Assembly: GCA_027531565.1 (NCBI GenBank)
Contig: JAPZSB010000002.1
Location: 620,001-684,000 of the forward strand
Reading direction: 5' to 3'
DNA: 64,000 bases
Origin: Beijerinckiaceae bacterium
GTDB taxonomy: Bacteria; Pseudomonadota; Alphaproteobacteria; Rhizobiales; Beijerinckiaceae
Part shown: in pieces, positions 46,411-61,992 of the stretch
Numbering within the stretch: the first letter of the stretch is position 1
How the letters are laid out: every line of letters begins with the position of its first letter
The notes under the pieces: generated by a model
Database searches by the model: none
What the model saw: the letters and a program-made list of their open reading frames with translations, nothing else
Told to the model about the DNA's origin: nothing
Translations under genes and position numbers: made by a program

Positions 46411-47403
46411 TCATTCCGGCTTGATGCCGAGCGTCCTGATCACATCCGCCCAGGTGTCGATTTCCTGTTTCAGGTAGGCTCCGAATGCATCTGGAGCGCG
46501 GACATCCAGTGCAAAGCCCAGAGCGGTGATTTTTTCGGCCACCGGCGCTGATTTCAGCGCGGCGACGATCGCGCCGGAGAGCGTGTCGAGCGCCGGCTTC
46601 GGCGTTTTCGCCGGGGCAAAGAAGGCGGCCCAGGATTCCGCATCGGCATTGGTGATGCCCTGCTCGCGGAAGGTCGGGATGTTCGGCACCTGGCCCGGTC
46701 GCTTCGCGCTGGCAATACCGATGCCGCGCATCTGGCCGGCCTCGATCTGCTTGATCACGCTCGGCAGGGTCGAGAGGGAGACATCGATCGTGCCGGCGAT
46801 GATGTCCTGCACCAGCGGCGGGGCGCCGCGATAGGGCACGTGCTGCATCGTCGTGCCGGTGCGCTTGAGCAGCAGTTCCATCGAGAGATGGGAACCGGAA
46901 CCGACGCCGGTGGAGCCGTAATTCAGCTTGCCCGGATTGGCCTTGGCATAGGCGACGAGATCCGGCAGCGACTTCACGTCGAGCGCGTTCTTGACAACGA
47001 GCGCATGCGGGAAGGCCCCGGCACCGGCCAGTGGCGCGAAATCCCGGATCGCGTCGTAGCCGGGATCCTTCAGCAGGAACATGTTGTTCCCGTGCGTCTG
47101 GTTGTTGCCGAAGATGATGGTGTGGCCGTCCGGATCGGCCGTGGCGACGGCGCGCGTGCCGATGGAGCCCGAGGCGCCGGCCTTGTTCTCGACGATGACC
47201 TTCTGCTTCAGCGGTTCCTCGATGGCCTGTCCGACCAGCCGCGCGATGACATCGGTCGGACCGCCGGCCGGATAGGGCACCACGAGCGTGACCGTTTTCG
47301 AGGGAAAGCCACCCTGGGCCCGGAGGATGCCCGGCATGGCGACCATGCCGCCGGCAAGGGCGAGGAGGTGGCGGCGGTTCGGGCGGGTAAATCGGGATGT
47401 CAT
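46411..47403 (-). CDS. Bug-family tripartite tricarboxylate transporter binding protein
   Basis: This 330-residue periplasmic protein has a twin-arginine-like leader (RRHLLALAGGMVAMPG) and the Bug (TctC) fold: FPSKTVTLVVPYPAGGPTDV starts the mature part and FGNNQTHGNNMFL and AKANPGKLNYGSTGVGSGSH are family blocks. These bind carboxylates or amides for TctAB, but no transporter subunits are nearby, an orphan state common in this family. The start at 47403 follows AGGAGAGG. It is divergent from the aspartate aminotransferase gene. Confidence 0.92.
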   Translation of the reverse strand: MTSRFTRPNRRHLLALAGGMVAMPGILRAQGGFPSKTVTLVVPYPAGGPTDVIARLVGQAIEEPLKQKVIVENKAGASGSIGTRAVATADPDGHTIIFGNNQTHGNNMFLLKDPGYDAIRDFAPLAGAGAFPHALVVKNALDVKSLPDLVAYAKANPGKLNYGSTGVGSGSHLSMELLLKRTGTTMQHVPYRGAPPLVQDIIAGTIDVSLSTLPSVIKQIEAGQMRGIGIASAKRPGQVPNIPTFREQGITNADAESWAAFFAPAKTPKPALDTLSGAIVAALKSAPVAEKITALGFALDVRAPDAFGAYLKQEIDTWADVIRTLGIKPE

Positions 47404-47515
47404 CGGCGGTTCCTCTCCTTGTTTCGGGGCCGGGCCGGCGCATTGGCCAAAAAAGCACGGAGGGTGCCGTCTTTTTGCCCGGTTTCGGCTTGATGCCTCG
47501 GGGCAACAGACATAA

Positions 47516-48811
<1,296 letters not shown>

Positions 48812-48837
48812 GACGGACCGGCAAGGCGCTGCATTCC

Positions 48838-49746
48838 ATGACGTTGTGGTCGCGCCTTGCCCTTTCGCTTCTGCTTGCCGGCCTGCTCGTGCTGCCGCCG
48901 CAGCTTGCCTTCCGGGGCGATGGGGTGTGGGCGCAGGAAAATCCGATGACGGCCACCATGGTCCCGCCGGATGACGAGCCCGAGCCCCAGCCCGACCCGC
49001 AACAGCCGCTCCAGCCCGGCGCCACACCGCCCGTGCTCGATGTCGATCCCGGACGGCGCCTGCCGGTGGTGACAGCGCCGCTGCCGCCGCCGCGGCCCTT
49101 CTTCGCCGCACCGGCTCCGGCCCAGGCGACGGCACCCGCCGCGGCTGCAACGCCTGCGAGCGGGATTCCTGCACCTCCGAATGCGGCAACGCCCAGCCCG
49201 GCACCGCCCGCCGCCGGAGCGGCTCCCCCTGCCGTGCCCGCCCCTGCCGAGCCTGAAGCGCCGGCCTCGCCGCCTGCCGTGGCCGCGCTGCCGGACGAGC
49301 CGGAAATCGAGCTGACACCGAACATGCGGATCATTTCGCTGCCGATCGTCACGCAGCCCGCGACCACCGAGGAGATCGAAGCGGAGGAGGAGCGCACGCC
49401 GGAGCCGACCCTGGTCGAGAAACAGACCGACGCCGTGGATATTGCCTGCCTCCAGCCGGAATTGCTGCGTCTCGTGAAACAGGCCGGCGACCATTTCGGC
49501 GCGACGCCGGTCATCACCTCCGGGCAGCGCGAACGCGGACGGCGCAATTCCTACCATCGCCGCTGCATGGCGGCGGATTTCTTCGTGCCGGGCGTCGAAC
49601 GGGCCCGGCTGGCACGCTATCTGCGCAGCCTGCCCGGCGCCGGCGGCGTCGGCACCTATTGTCACACCAAATCGGTGCATATCGATACCGGCGAGCCGCG
49701 CAACTGGTGGCAATGCGGCTTCCGCACCCGATTTGCCCTGCGCTGA
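48838..49746 (+). CDS. M15/DUF882-type exported peptidase-like protein
   Basis: This 302-residue protein has a Sec signal peptide (about 1-33), a long proline/alanine-rich linker (about 40-160, with PAPAPA-type runs) and a C-terminal domain (about 200-302) resembling peptidase M15/YcbK (DUF882). Likely zinc-site residues lie in SYHRRCMAADFFVPG (H and D) and KSVHIDTGEPRNWW (H). These proteins trim cell-wall peptides or bind murein. The Pro-rich linker probably spans the periplasm or cell wall. It is 26 bases after the aminotransferase gene and may be cotranscribed. Confidence 0.85.
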   Translation: MTLWSRLALSLLLAGLLVLPPQLAFRGDGVWAQENPMTATMVPPDDEPEPQPDPQQPLQPGATPPVLDVDPGRRLPVVTAPLPPPRPFFAAPAPAQATAPAAAATPASGIPAPPNAATPSPAPPAAGAAPPAVPAPAEPEAPASPPAVAALPDEPEIELTPNMRIISLPIVTQPATTEEIEAEEERTPEPTLVEKQTDAVDIACLQPELLRLVKQAGDHFGATPVITSGQRERGRRNSYHRRCMAADFFVPGVERARLARYLRSLPGAGGVGTYCHTKSVHIDTGEPRNWWQCGFRTRFALR

Positions 49747-49823
49747 GCGGTACGCGGAATCGGGTGGCATTGCCCTGCCTGCCGTGCGAGGGTCAGCCAA
49801 CCTGACCTGATTCCGGACTTCCG

Positions 49824-50771
49824 ATGACCTCGATCGACCCGTCGGCCGGTGCCTCGCGCCGGCCGCCTTCCATGGCGTCCAGCGAATGGGCGATGCTGGT
49901 GCTGCTCTCCATGTTCTGGGGCGGTTCCTACCTGTTCAATGCCCTTGCCCTGCGCGATTTGCCGGTCTTTACCGTGGTCGCCTTCCGCGTGCTCGTGGGC
50001 GGGCTGGCGCTGCATCTTGCCCTGCGGGTGATGCGCATCCCGTTCCCCCTCGACCGGGCCTCGCTCAAGGCCTATTCCGGCATGGCGATCCTCAACTGCG
50101 CCCTGCCCTTCTGCCTGATCGTGTTCGGGCAGACCCGCGTGCCGAGCGGGCTGGCCTCGATCCTCAATGCCACGACGCCGATCTTCACCATGGTGCTGGC
50201 GCATCTTTTCCTGGCCAGCGAGCGGCTCGATCTCCGGCGGGCAGCCGGGGTGCTGATCGGCTTTGCCGGCGTTGTCGTGCTGTTCCGGGACCGTCTCGGC
50301 GCAGGCACGGGCGAACTGGTCGGCCTTGTCGCCTGCCTCGGTGCGTCGCTGTCCTACGGCTTTTCCAACATTTTCGGCCGCAAGGTGATCGTGCCCGGCG
50401 CCCACCCGCTGGCCATGGCCGCGGGGCAGCAGACCTTCGCGCTGGTGCCGCTGATGCCGCTGGCCCTGATCGTCGACGCGCCGTTCTCCGGTCCCATGCC
50501 GGGCCTGACGGCGATCGGCGCCGTCGTCGCGCTCGGGCTGTTCTCCACGGCCATTGCCTATTCGCTGTTCTACCGCATCCTCGCCCGGGCCGGCGCCACC
50601 AATGTCTCGCTGGTGACGCTGCTCATCCCCTGTTCGGCGATCCTGTTCGGCACGCTGTTTCTCGGCGAGAGGCTGGAGGAGGAGGCCTTTCTCGGACTCG
50701 CCATCATCGCGGCCGGGCTGCTGGTGATCGATGGCCGCCTGATCGGTCTTTTCCGGGCCCGATCGGGCTGA
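49824..50771 (+). CDS. EamA/DMT-superfamily transporter
   Basis: This 315-residue inner-membrane protein has about ten helices in two EamA repeats: MLVLLSMFWGGSYLFNALAL starts the first and LVGLVACLGASLSYGFSNIF the second. Such proteins export metabolites or amino acids; substrate unknown. The end reads VIDGRLIGLFRARSG. It runs in the same direction as the gene before it (77 bases apart) and as fadD after it. Confidence 0.92.
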   Translation: MTSIDPSAGASRRPPSMASSEWAMLVLLSMFWGGSYLFNALALRDLPVFTVVAFRVLVGGLALHLALRVMRIPFPLDRASLKAYSGMAILNCALPFCLIVFGQTRVPSGLASILNATTPIFTMVLAHLFLASERLDLRRAAGVLIGFAGVVVLFRDRLGAGTGELVGLVACLGASLSYGFSNIFGRKVIVPGAHPLAMAAGQQTFALVPLMPLALIVDAPFSGPMPGLTAIGAVVALGLFSTAIAYSLFYRILARAGATNVSLVTLLIPCSAILFGTLFLGERLEEEAFLGLAIIAAGLLVIDGRLIGLFRARSG

Positions 50772-50840
50772 ATCCGGCTGCCAACCGAAATTGTTGCCGG
50801 AGCGCTTGCCAGAACCACTGGACAAACTACCCTTCGATGG

Positions 50841-50862
50841 TATGTAGACATTGGTTTACATA
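50841..50862. promoter_or_regulatory. candidate operator upstream of fadD
   Basis: The 22-base sequence TATGTAGAC-ATTG-GTTTACATA is an imperfect palindrome with 8 of 9 arm positions paired, in an AT-rich patch between the DMT transporter and fadD. It is 63 bases upstream of the fadD start and looks like a TetR/FadR-type operator for fatty acid genes. The regulator is not identified; a TetR gene lies at 22.4-23.1 kb but any link is a guess. Confidence 0.45.
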
Positions 50863-50924
50863 TGAACAATCGGCGAGCATACGCCGATGCGCCTGGTTCC
50901 AGGCATCAAGGGGAGGTCGAAACC

Positions 50925-52607
50925 ATGTCCATGCACGCGATGCCGTCGCGGCCCTGGCTTGCACATTATCCAGACAATGTCCCGGCCGAGATCGACGTCA
51001 ACCGGCTGCCGGATCTCGCAACGCTGATCCGCGATTCGATCACCCGGTTCGGGGATCGCCGCGCGTTCGAGAGCTTCGGCAAGTCGCTGACCTACCGGCA
51101 GGTGGGCGAGGTGGCGGAGGCTGTGGGCGGCTGGCTGCAGGCGCAGGGTTTCCAGAAGGGGGACCGCATCGCGATGATGATGCCGAATGTCATGGCCTAT
51201 CCGGCCGCGATGTTCGGGACCCTGCTGGGCGGGTTCACGGTCGTGAACGTCAATCCGCTCTACACCGTCCGCGAGCTGATCCACCAGATCAACGATTCCG
51301 GCGCCGAGGCGATCTTCGTCCTCGAGAATTTCGCCCATGTCGTCGCGGAGGCGCTGCCGCATACCTCGCTCAAGAAGGTGGTCGTGGTCTCGGCCGGCGA
51401 CCTGCTCGGCTTCAAGGGCAAGATCGTGTCCTTCGTGGCCAAGTATGTGAAGAAGGTCGTGCCGCCCTATTCGCTGCCGCAGGCGATCCGGTTCGAGGAG
51501 GTGGTACGCATCGGCCGCGGGGCCGGGCTCCGGCCGGTCCAGATCAGCCTCGATGACATCGCCTTCCTGCAATATACCGGCGGCACGACGGGTGTTTCCA
51601 AGGGCGCCACGCTGACGCATCGCAACATTTCCGCCAATGTCGCGCAGGCTGAAATGTGGCTCGGCCCGGCGGTCAATTCCATCCCGGACAACGTGATGGT
51701 CACGGCGCTGCCGCTCTACCACATTTTCGCGCTGACCTGCTGCTGCCTCTACATGATGAAGATCGGCGCAGCCTGCCTGCTGATCGCCAATCCGCGCGAC
51801 ATTCCCGGGTTCATCGCCACGCTGAAGAAGTCACGCTTCACGCTGATGTCGGGCGTGAACACGCTCTACAACGCGCTGGCCAACCACCCGGATATCCGGA
51901 CCGTGGATTTCACCAACCTGAAATTCTGTGTCGCCGGGGGCATGGCCACCCAGAGCGCCGTGGCGAAGAACTGGAAGGCCGTCAGCGGCTGCGCGATCAT
52001 CGAGGGCTACGGCCTATCGGAGACGTCGCCGATCCTCACGGTCAACCGTGTGGATCTGGAGGAATTCTCCGGGACGATCGGGTTCCCTGTCCCGTCGACC
52101 GATCTCCAGCTGCGCGATGCCGAGGGCAAGCCGGTGCCGGTGGGCGAGGCGGGCGAGATCTGCGCCCGCGGACCGCAGGTGATGCAGGGCTACTGGCAGC
52201 GGCCGGACGAGACCGAGAAGGTCATGACCGCCGACGGGTTCTTCCGCACCGGCGATATCGGTGTCCAGCTGCCGGACGGCACGTTCAAGATCGTCGACCG
52301 GCTGAAGGACATGATCCTCGTCTCGGGCTTCAACGTCTATCCGAACGAGGTCGAGGAAGTGATCGCCCGGCACCCGGGCGTGCTGGAAGTGGCGGTGATC
52401 GGCGTGCCGGATCCGCAATCCACCGAGGCCGTTGCGGCCTATATCGTGAAGAAGGATCCCGACCTGCAGGCCGAGACGATCCGCGCGCATTGCCGCTCGG
52501 AACTGACGGCCTACAAGGTGCCGAAGGTCATCCATTTCCGCGATTCCCTGCCGAAGACCAATGTCGGCAAGGTGCTGCGCCGGATGCTGCGCGAACCGGC
52601 GGCGTAA
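50925..52607 (+). CDS. fadD: long-chain fatty acid-CoA ligase
   Basis: This 560-residue adenylate-forming enzyme activates fatty acids to acyl-CoA for beta-oxidation or lipid synthesis. The AMP-binding P-loop YTGGTTGVSKGATLTH is intact, as are GYGLSETSP, the hinge-side GWFF-like MTADGFFRTGDIG, and the C-terminal KTNVGKVLRRMLR catalytic lysine region. I use ATG 50925 (MSMHAMPSRPWLAHYP) because GGGGAGG precedes it; the earlier ATG at 50862 lies in the operator-like palindrome. It is monocistronic by context. Confidence 0.95.
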   Translation: MSMHAMPSRPWLAHYPDNVPAEIDVNRLPDLATLIRDSITRFGDRRAFESFGKSLTYRQVGEVAEAVGGWLQAQGFQKGDRIAMMMPNVMAYPAAMFGTLLGGFTVVNVNPLYTVRELIHQINDSGAEAIFVLENFAHVVAEALPHTSLKKVVVVSAGDLLGFKGKIVSFVAKYVKKVVPPYSLPQAIRFEEVVRIGRGAGLRPVQISLDDIAFLQYTGGTTGVSKGATLTHRNISANVAQAEMWLGPAVNSIPDNVMVTALPLYHIFALTCCCLYMMKIGAACLLIANPRDIPGFIATLKKSRFTLMSGVNTLYNALANHPDIRTVDFTNLKFCVAGGMATQSAVAKNWKAVSGCAIIEGYGLSETSPILTVNRVDLEEFSGTIGFPVPSTDLQLRDAEGKPVPVGEAGEICARGPQVMQGYWQRPDETEKVMTADGFFRTGDIGVQLPDGTFKIVDRLKDMILVSGFNVYPNEVEEVIARHPGVLEVAVIGVPDPQSTEAVAAYIVKKDPDLQAETIRAHCRSELTAYKVPKVIHFRDSLPKTNVGKVLRRMLREPAA

Positions 52608-52695
52608 GGCGCGTCTTCCGGGCACGGTCTCGTGATTATGTCGCGAGGCCGTGCTGCGCTACGTCTCTTTCCGAGCCTTGGTCAGGGAGAGAGCC

Positions 52696-53649
52696 ATGCC
52701 GATCATTCGCCGCCGCCGCTGGGAACTGCCGGAAAGCGCCGTCACGCCGGAATCGGCCTTCCTGTCGCGACGGGAGAGCCTTGGCCTCGGCGCCGGGCTG
52801 ATGGCGATGCTGGTGGCCGGAAAGGCGCGCGCGGCCTCGCAGGCCGAGACGGATGCGCTGCACCCCTATCCGCGCAACGCCGCCTATGCGCCTGGCCGCC
52901 CGGTAACGGACGAGAAATTCGCGTCGCAATACAACAATTTCTACGAGTACGGCACGACGAAGAGCATCGCCGCCGCCGCGCAGCAGCTCGTGACGCGACC
53001 CTGGGACATCCAGATCGACGGCATGGTGGAGAAGCCCGGCCCGGTGGCGATCGACAGCCTGATCATGGCCATGCCCCGCGAGGAGCGGATCTACCGGTTC
53101 CGCTGTGTCGAGGGCTGGTCGATGGTGGTGCCATGGTCCGGTTTCGGCATGAAGGCGCTGGTGGAGTACTGCAAGCCGCTTTCCGGCGCGAAATATGTGC
53201 GGATGGAAACCTTCTTCGATCCGAAGATGGCGCCGGGCCAGCGGGCTCCCTTCTACCCCTGGCCCTATGTCGAGGGCGTCACGATCGAGGAAGCGCGCAA
53301 CGACCTCGCCTTCATGGTCACCGGGGCCTATGGCAAGGTGCTGGGCAAGCAGTATGGCGCGCCGATCCGGCTGATGCTGCCGTGGAAATACGGGTTCAAG
53401 TCGATCAAGTCGATCCGGCGGATCACCTTCACCGACAAGCGGCCGAAGGGCCTTTGGGAGGCGCTGCAGCCGGCCGAATACGGGTTCTGGGCCAATGTGA
53501 ACCCGGAGGTCGCGCATCCGCGCTGGAGCCAGGCCAGCGAGAATGTCCTCGGCACGAATGATCGCATCCCGACCCAGCTCTTCAACGGCTATGCCGAGGA
53601 GGTGGCCGGACTCTACAAGGGGCTGGAAAAAGAACGGCTCTGGGCGTGA
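52696..53649 (+). CDS. msrP: protein-methionine-sulfoxide reductase catalytic subunit MsrP
   Basis: This 317-residue periplasmic molybdoenzyme reduces oxidised methionines in exported proteins. It has a twin-arginine signal (SRRESLGLGAG, R25-R26), the sulfite-oxidase-like fold, and C137 in RFRCVEGWSMVVPWSG, the molybdenum ligand. The partner haem subunit gene msrQ, normally adjacent, is not in the neighbourhood: a hairpin repeat and the convergent lysR gene follow. The start at 52696 has GGGAGAG upstream. Confidence 0.95.
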   Translation: MPIIRRRRWELPESAVTPESAFLSRRESLGLGAGLMAMLVAGKARAASQAETDALHPYPRNAAYAPGRPVTDEKFASQYNNFYEYGTTKSIAAAAQQLVTRPWDIQIDGMVEKPGPVAIDSLIMAMPREERIYRFRCVEGWSMVVPWSGFGMKALVEYCKPLSGAKYVRMETFFDPKMAPGQRAPFYPWPYVEGVTIEEARNDLAFMVTGAYGKVLGKQYGAPIRLMLPWKYGFKSIKSIRRITFTDKRPKGLWEALQPAEYGFWANVNPEVAHPRWSQASENVLGTNDRIPTQLFNGYAEEVAGLYKGLEKERLWA

Positions 53650-53654
53650 TGTCA

Positions 53655-53802
53655 TTCTTTCCGTCCTGGGCTTCGCCGGACGGAACAGGACCCTCGCACA
53701 AGCCCGGACGGCCATCCGGCCCAGGTTTCTTTCTTTCCGTCCTGGGCTTCGCCGGACGGAACAGGACCCTCGCATAAGCTCGGACGGCCATTCGGCCTAC
53801 GT
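53655..53802 (+). repeat. tandem 76-base hairpin repeat, family B, two copies
   Basis: Two direct copies lie at 53655-53730 and 53731-53802, nearly identical in the first two thirds (TTCTTTCCGTCCTGGGCTTC, then GCCGGACGGAACAGGACCCT) and diverging in the last 15 bases. Each contains the stem CCGTCC...GGACGG and a second weaker stem around GGACGGCCATCC. They fill the gap between convergent msrP and lysR. A 6-base stem (GGCCGG-ACGA-CCGGCC, 53810-53825) abuts the lysR stop and may terminate it. Confidence 0.85.
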
Positions 53803-53825
53803 TGGGCAGGGCCGGACGACCGGCC

Positions 53826-54716
53826 TCAATAGACCCAGCGTTGCGCCTTGCTGACCAGGAAGTCGCGGAAGACCTGCACACGGGCCACCTGCTTCAGCGC
53901 CTCGGGGAAGACGAGGTAGCAATCGAGATGCGGCATGGTCTCGCCCTGCAGCAACTGCACCAGCGTCGAGGATTGGTCGACCACGTAATCCGGCAGGACC
54001 GCAATGCCCGCCCCGCTGTTGGCGGCATGGAGCAGGGCCGTGATCGAGTTGACGACGAGGGCCGGAATGCGCGGCTCGCGGCGCTCGCGCCCGGCCGTGC
54101 AATGCCAGTTCACATCCTCGAGATAGCCCGGAATGTCGCCGCCGAACGCGACGAGGCGATGCTCGTCGAGATCGCCGACCACCCGTGGCGCGCCGAAACG
54201 CTTCAGGTAGTCCGGCGAGGCGTAGACGTGGAAATGCACTGCGAAGAGCCGCCGGCGGATCAGGTCGGCCTGCACCGGGGCCCGCAGCCGCAAGGCCACA
54301 TCCGCCTCGCGCATGGCCAGGTCGAGTTCGTCATCGGTGAGGATCACCTGCAGCCGGATATCGGGGTAGAGATCGAGGAATTCCGAGAGGCGCGGCGTCA
54401 GCCAGTTGCCGCCGAGCGCGACATTGGCGGTGATCTTCAGCTCGCCATTCGGCTTCTCGCGGCTGTCCGACAGGCTGGCGCGGGTCTGTTCGAGCTTGGT
54501 CACCAGCTCGCGGGCGGTGCGGAACAGCAGCTCGCCCTGTTCCGTCAGGACGAGGCCGCGCGCATGGCGATGGAAGAGCGGGACGTCAAGTTCCGATTCC
54601 AGCGCCGAAACCTGCCGGCTGACAGCGGATTGCGACAGGCCCAGCACCTCGCCGGCCCGGGTGAGGCTGCCGGCTTCCGCAGCGGCGTAGAAAATTCGGA
54701 CGCGATCCCAATCCAC
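53826..54716 (-). CDS. LysR family transcriptional regulator
   Basis: This 296-residue regulator has the N-terminal LysR winged helix (AAEAGSLTRAGEVLGLSQSA, then VSRQVSALESELDVPLFHR) and a periplasmic-binding-like effector domain. The start is a GTG (MDWDRVRIFYAAAE) following GGGGAAG. It lies 129 bases from trxB on the same strand, a conserved neighbour in Rhizobiales, where it is transcribed after trxB. Its target and effector are not known. It is convergent with msrP. Confidence 0.93.
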   Translation of the reverse strand: MDWDRVRIFYAAAEAGSLTRAGEVLGLSQSAVSRQVSALESELDVPLFHRHARGLVLTEQGELLFRTARELVTKLEQTRASLSDSREKPNGELKITANVALGGNWLTPRLSEFLDLYPDIRLQVILTDDELDLAMREADVALRLRAPVQADLIRRRLFAVHFHVYASPDYLKRFGAPRVVGDLDEHRLVAFGGDIPGYLEDVNWHCTAGRERREPRIPALVVNSITALLHAANSGAGIAVLPDYVVDQSSTLVQLLQGETMPHLDCYLVFPEALKQVARVQVFRDFLVSKAQRWVY

Positions 54717-54845
54717 GGCACTTCCCCTCTCGGCCGCGCTTGGTTGGCGGCTCAGTTATGCGCTTTCGGCATAATGGCACAGCCATGCCCTGCGGCAATG
54801 CCCCCGTGGGACGATGTCGCAGGTTTCGTGGCGAGGAACCGGAGC

Positions 54846-56899
<2,054 letters not shown>

Positions 56900-57104
56900 G
56901 CGCCCGGGTTTATCCACGCTCCGGCGCGACTTGTCCACCGAATCGGCTTGAGGCGGCCCGCGGCCTCGCGGAATAAGGAGGCGTCCGGATTGCCGGACAT
57001 GCCGGATGTGTTTCCATGACGTTTTTTCAACGCCCTCTCGCTTTTTGTGCGGCCTCTGCCTATGCAGGATCAGGCGGGCAGGATTGCTTTCAGATCGGTT
57101 TCCA

Positions 57105-57587
57105 ATGCTCAAATCCCTCGAACTTGACGCCATTGACTGGAAAATCCTCGGCGAGCTCCAGGCGGATGGCAGCCTCACCAATGTCGAACTGGCCCGCCGC
57201 GTCGGATTGACGCCGCCGCCCTGCCTTCGCCGGGTCCATGCCCTGCGCGAGGCGGGCTTCATCCGAGGCTACCGGGCGATGCTCGACGCGCCGCAACTCG
57301 GCTTTTCGGTGGTCTGTTTCGCGTTCGTGCATCTCGCCAGCCAGGCCGAGGGCGACCTTGCGGCCTTCGCCGAGCGGATCCGCCTCTGGCCGAGCATCCG
57401 CGAATGCTGGACCCTCTCGGGCGATATCGACTTCCTGCTCAAATGCGTGACGAAGGACCTGCCGAGCCTGCAGGTTCTCGTCGGGGATCTGACGGCGACG
57501 CCGAATGTCCGCAATGTCCGGACCGCTTTGGCCCTCGGCAAGCTGAAGGATGAGGGGCTGGTGCCGGTTCCCGGCCTGCCGCGCTGA
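57105..57587 (+). CDS. Lrp/AsnC family transcriptional regulator
   Basis: This 160-residue regulator has the N-terminal helix-turn-helix (LDAIDWKILGELQADGSLTN, ELARRVGLTPPPCLRRVHAL) and a C-terminal RAM effector domain with IRECWTLSGDIDFLLKC. Lrp members respond to amino acids. The start at 57105 (MLKSLELDAIDWK) matches the family better than the upstream ATG at 57006. It is divergent from the ELM1-like and trxB genes, so it may control them; that is an inference. Confidence 0.93.
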   Translation: MLKSLELDAIDWKILGELQADGSLTNVELARRVGLTPPPCLRRVHALREAGFIRGYRAMLDAPQLGFSVVCFAFVHLASQAEGDLAAFAERIRLWPSIRECWTLSGDIDFLLKCVTKDLPSLQVLVGDLTATPNVRNVRTALALGKLKDEGLVPVPGLPR

Positions 57588-57603
57588 GCCCGGCCGTCCA
57601 GGC

Positions 57604-58092
57604 TCACATCTCGCGGACGATCCAGTAGGCGAAGACGCCGATCAGCGCCTCGACACGGCGCGGTTCATTGTAGGGCGAGGGGGCCAGTCCACCGGAATTG
57701 GCCGGAGAGCGGCCCGCAGCAGCGCGGCGCGACAGGACACGGCCCTGCCGGTCGAGCAGGATTGCCTCTCCATCGATGGCGTCGCCGGCAGAAAAGTTTC
57801 CGAAGCCACCCCGAACACCGGGGAATGGATCACTGGACAGGTATACCTGCGAGACCCGAACAACCAGCCGCGTTCCTGCCGGCAGGGTCTTGCCCTGTTC
57901 GGCCATCTCGCGGGCGAGCGCGCGCGGCAGGCTGCTGCGGATATGGGCGGAAATGGCCGGAAGCCCGATGCCGCCGGCCTCGACGGCAATCCGGGGCGCG
58001 CCCTGGGCCGAGGCCGGCAGCGGGGCTGCGGCGGCCAGCAACAAAGCGAGCCAGAAGGCGGCGTTAACGGAAGGAAATCTCCACGACTTCAT
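57604..58092 (-). CDS. exported protein of unknown function overlapping greA
   Basis: This 162-residue protein has a Sec signal peptide (about 1-30, ending SAQG) and a mature part with a conserved-looking [20 protein letters not shown], then [17 protein letters not shown] and a C-terminal hydrophobic [12 protein letters not shown]. No motif I know. Its ATG lies 29 bases inside the 3' end of greA in another frame, so it is probably cotranscribed with greA. The start could be internal, but no better site is visible. Confidence 0.65.
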   Translation of the reverse strand: MKSWRFPSVNAAFWLALLLAAAAPLPASAQGAPRIAVEAGGIGLPAISAHIRSSLPRALAREMAEQGKTLPAGTRLVVRVSQVYLSSDPFPGVRGGFGNFSAGDAIDGEAILLDRQGRVLSRRAAAGRSPANSGGLAPSPYNEPRRVEALIGVFAYWIVREM

Positions 58093-58537
58093 AGCTCTTG
58101 CCTCCGCCCGGGGTGTTGACCTCGACGGTATCCCCGACCTTCTTGCCGATCAAGGCGCGCGCGATGGGCGAGGAGATCGAGACCCGGCCGCTGCGGACAT
58201 CCGCCTCGACATCGCCGACGATCTGGTAGGCCTTCTCTTCCTCGGTATCCTCGTCGACGAGCTTGACCGTGGCGCCGAACTTGATCGTGTTGCCCGAGAG
58301 CTTGGACACCTCGATCACCTCGGCACGCGAGATCAGGCTTTCGAGTTCGCCGATCCGGCCCTCGTTGAGCGACTGCGCTTCCTTGGCGGAGGAATATTCC
58401 GCGTTCTCGCTGAGGTCACCATGGGCGCGGGCCTCCTGGATCGCGAGGATGATGCGGGGGCGCTCGACCGTCTGGCGGTGCTTGAGCTCCTCTTCCAGCA
58501 TCCGGTAGCCATTGGCCGTCATCGGAATGCGTTCCAT
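58064..58537 (-). CDS. greA: transcript cleavage factor GreA
   Basis: This 157-residue factor rescues stalled RNA polymerase by stimulating transcript cleavage in its active site. The N-terminal coiled coil has the catalytic D41 and E44 in [17 protein letters not shown], the same positions as in Escherichia coli, and the C-terminal FKBP-like domain ends in [14 protein letters not shown]. It lies 116 bases downstream of carB on the same strand after a possible terminator, the usual alphaproteobacterial order. Confidence 0.97.
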   Translation of the reverse strand: MERIPMTANGYRMLEEELKHRQTVERPRIILAIQEARAHGDLSENAEYSSAKEAQSLNEGRIGELESLISRAEVIEVSKLSGNTIKFGATVKLVDEDTEEEKAYQIVGDVEADVRSGRVSISSPIARALIGKKVGDTVEVNTPGGGKSYEVVEISFR

Positions 58538-58558
58538 GGCGGGTTCTCCTTAAACAGT

Positions 58559-58590
58559 CTCCCCGCCATGCGGTCGCCGCCGGCGGGGAG
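58559..58590 (-). terminator. inverted repeat after carB
   Basis: On the minus strand, 63 bases past the carB stop, a 9-base stem CTCCCCGCC with GGCGGGGAG (14-base loop) leads into ACTGTTTAAGG, with only three T residues, just before the greA ribosome site. It could be a weak terminator or an attenuating hairpin between carB and greA. Confidence 0.45.
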
Positions 58591-58653
58591 GAATTCGATC
58601 AAGGGCCGGCAGGACCGACCATTCCGGTTTCGGCGCCGCAGCCCGGACCCGTT

Positions 58654-61992
<3,339 letters not shown>

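Noticed and set aside
52622-52654. Hairpin GCACGGtCTCG/CGAGgCCGTGC after fadD.
   Set aside because: No T-tract follows and it overlaps the leader of msrP; not convincing as a terminator.
56910-56939. TTATCCACG and TTGTCCACC, resembling DnaA boxes, in the ELM1-lrp divergent region.
   Set aside because: Only one good box and one poor one, without an AT-rich unwinding region or replication genes; not an origin.
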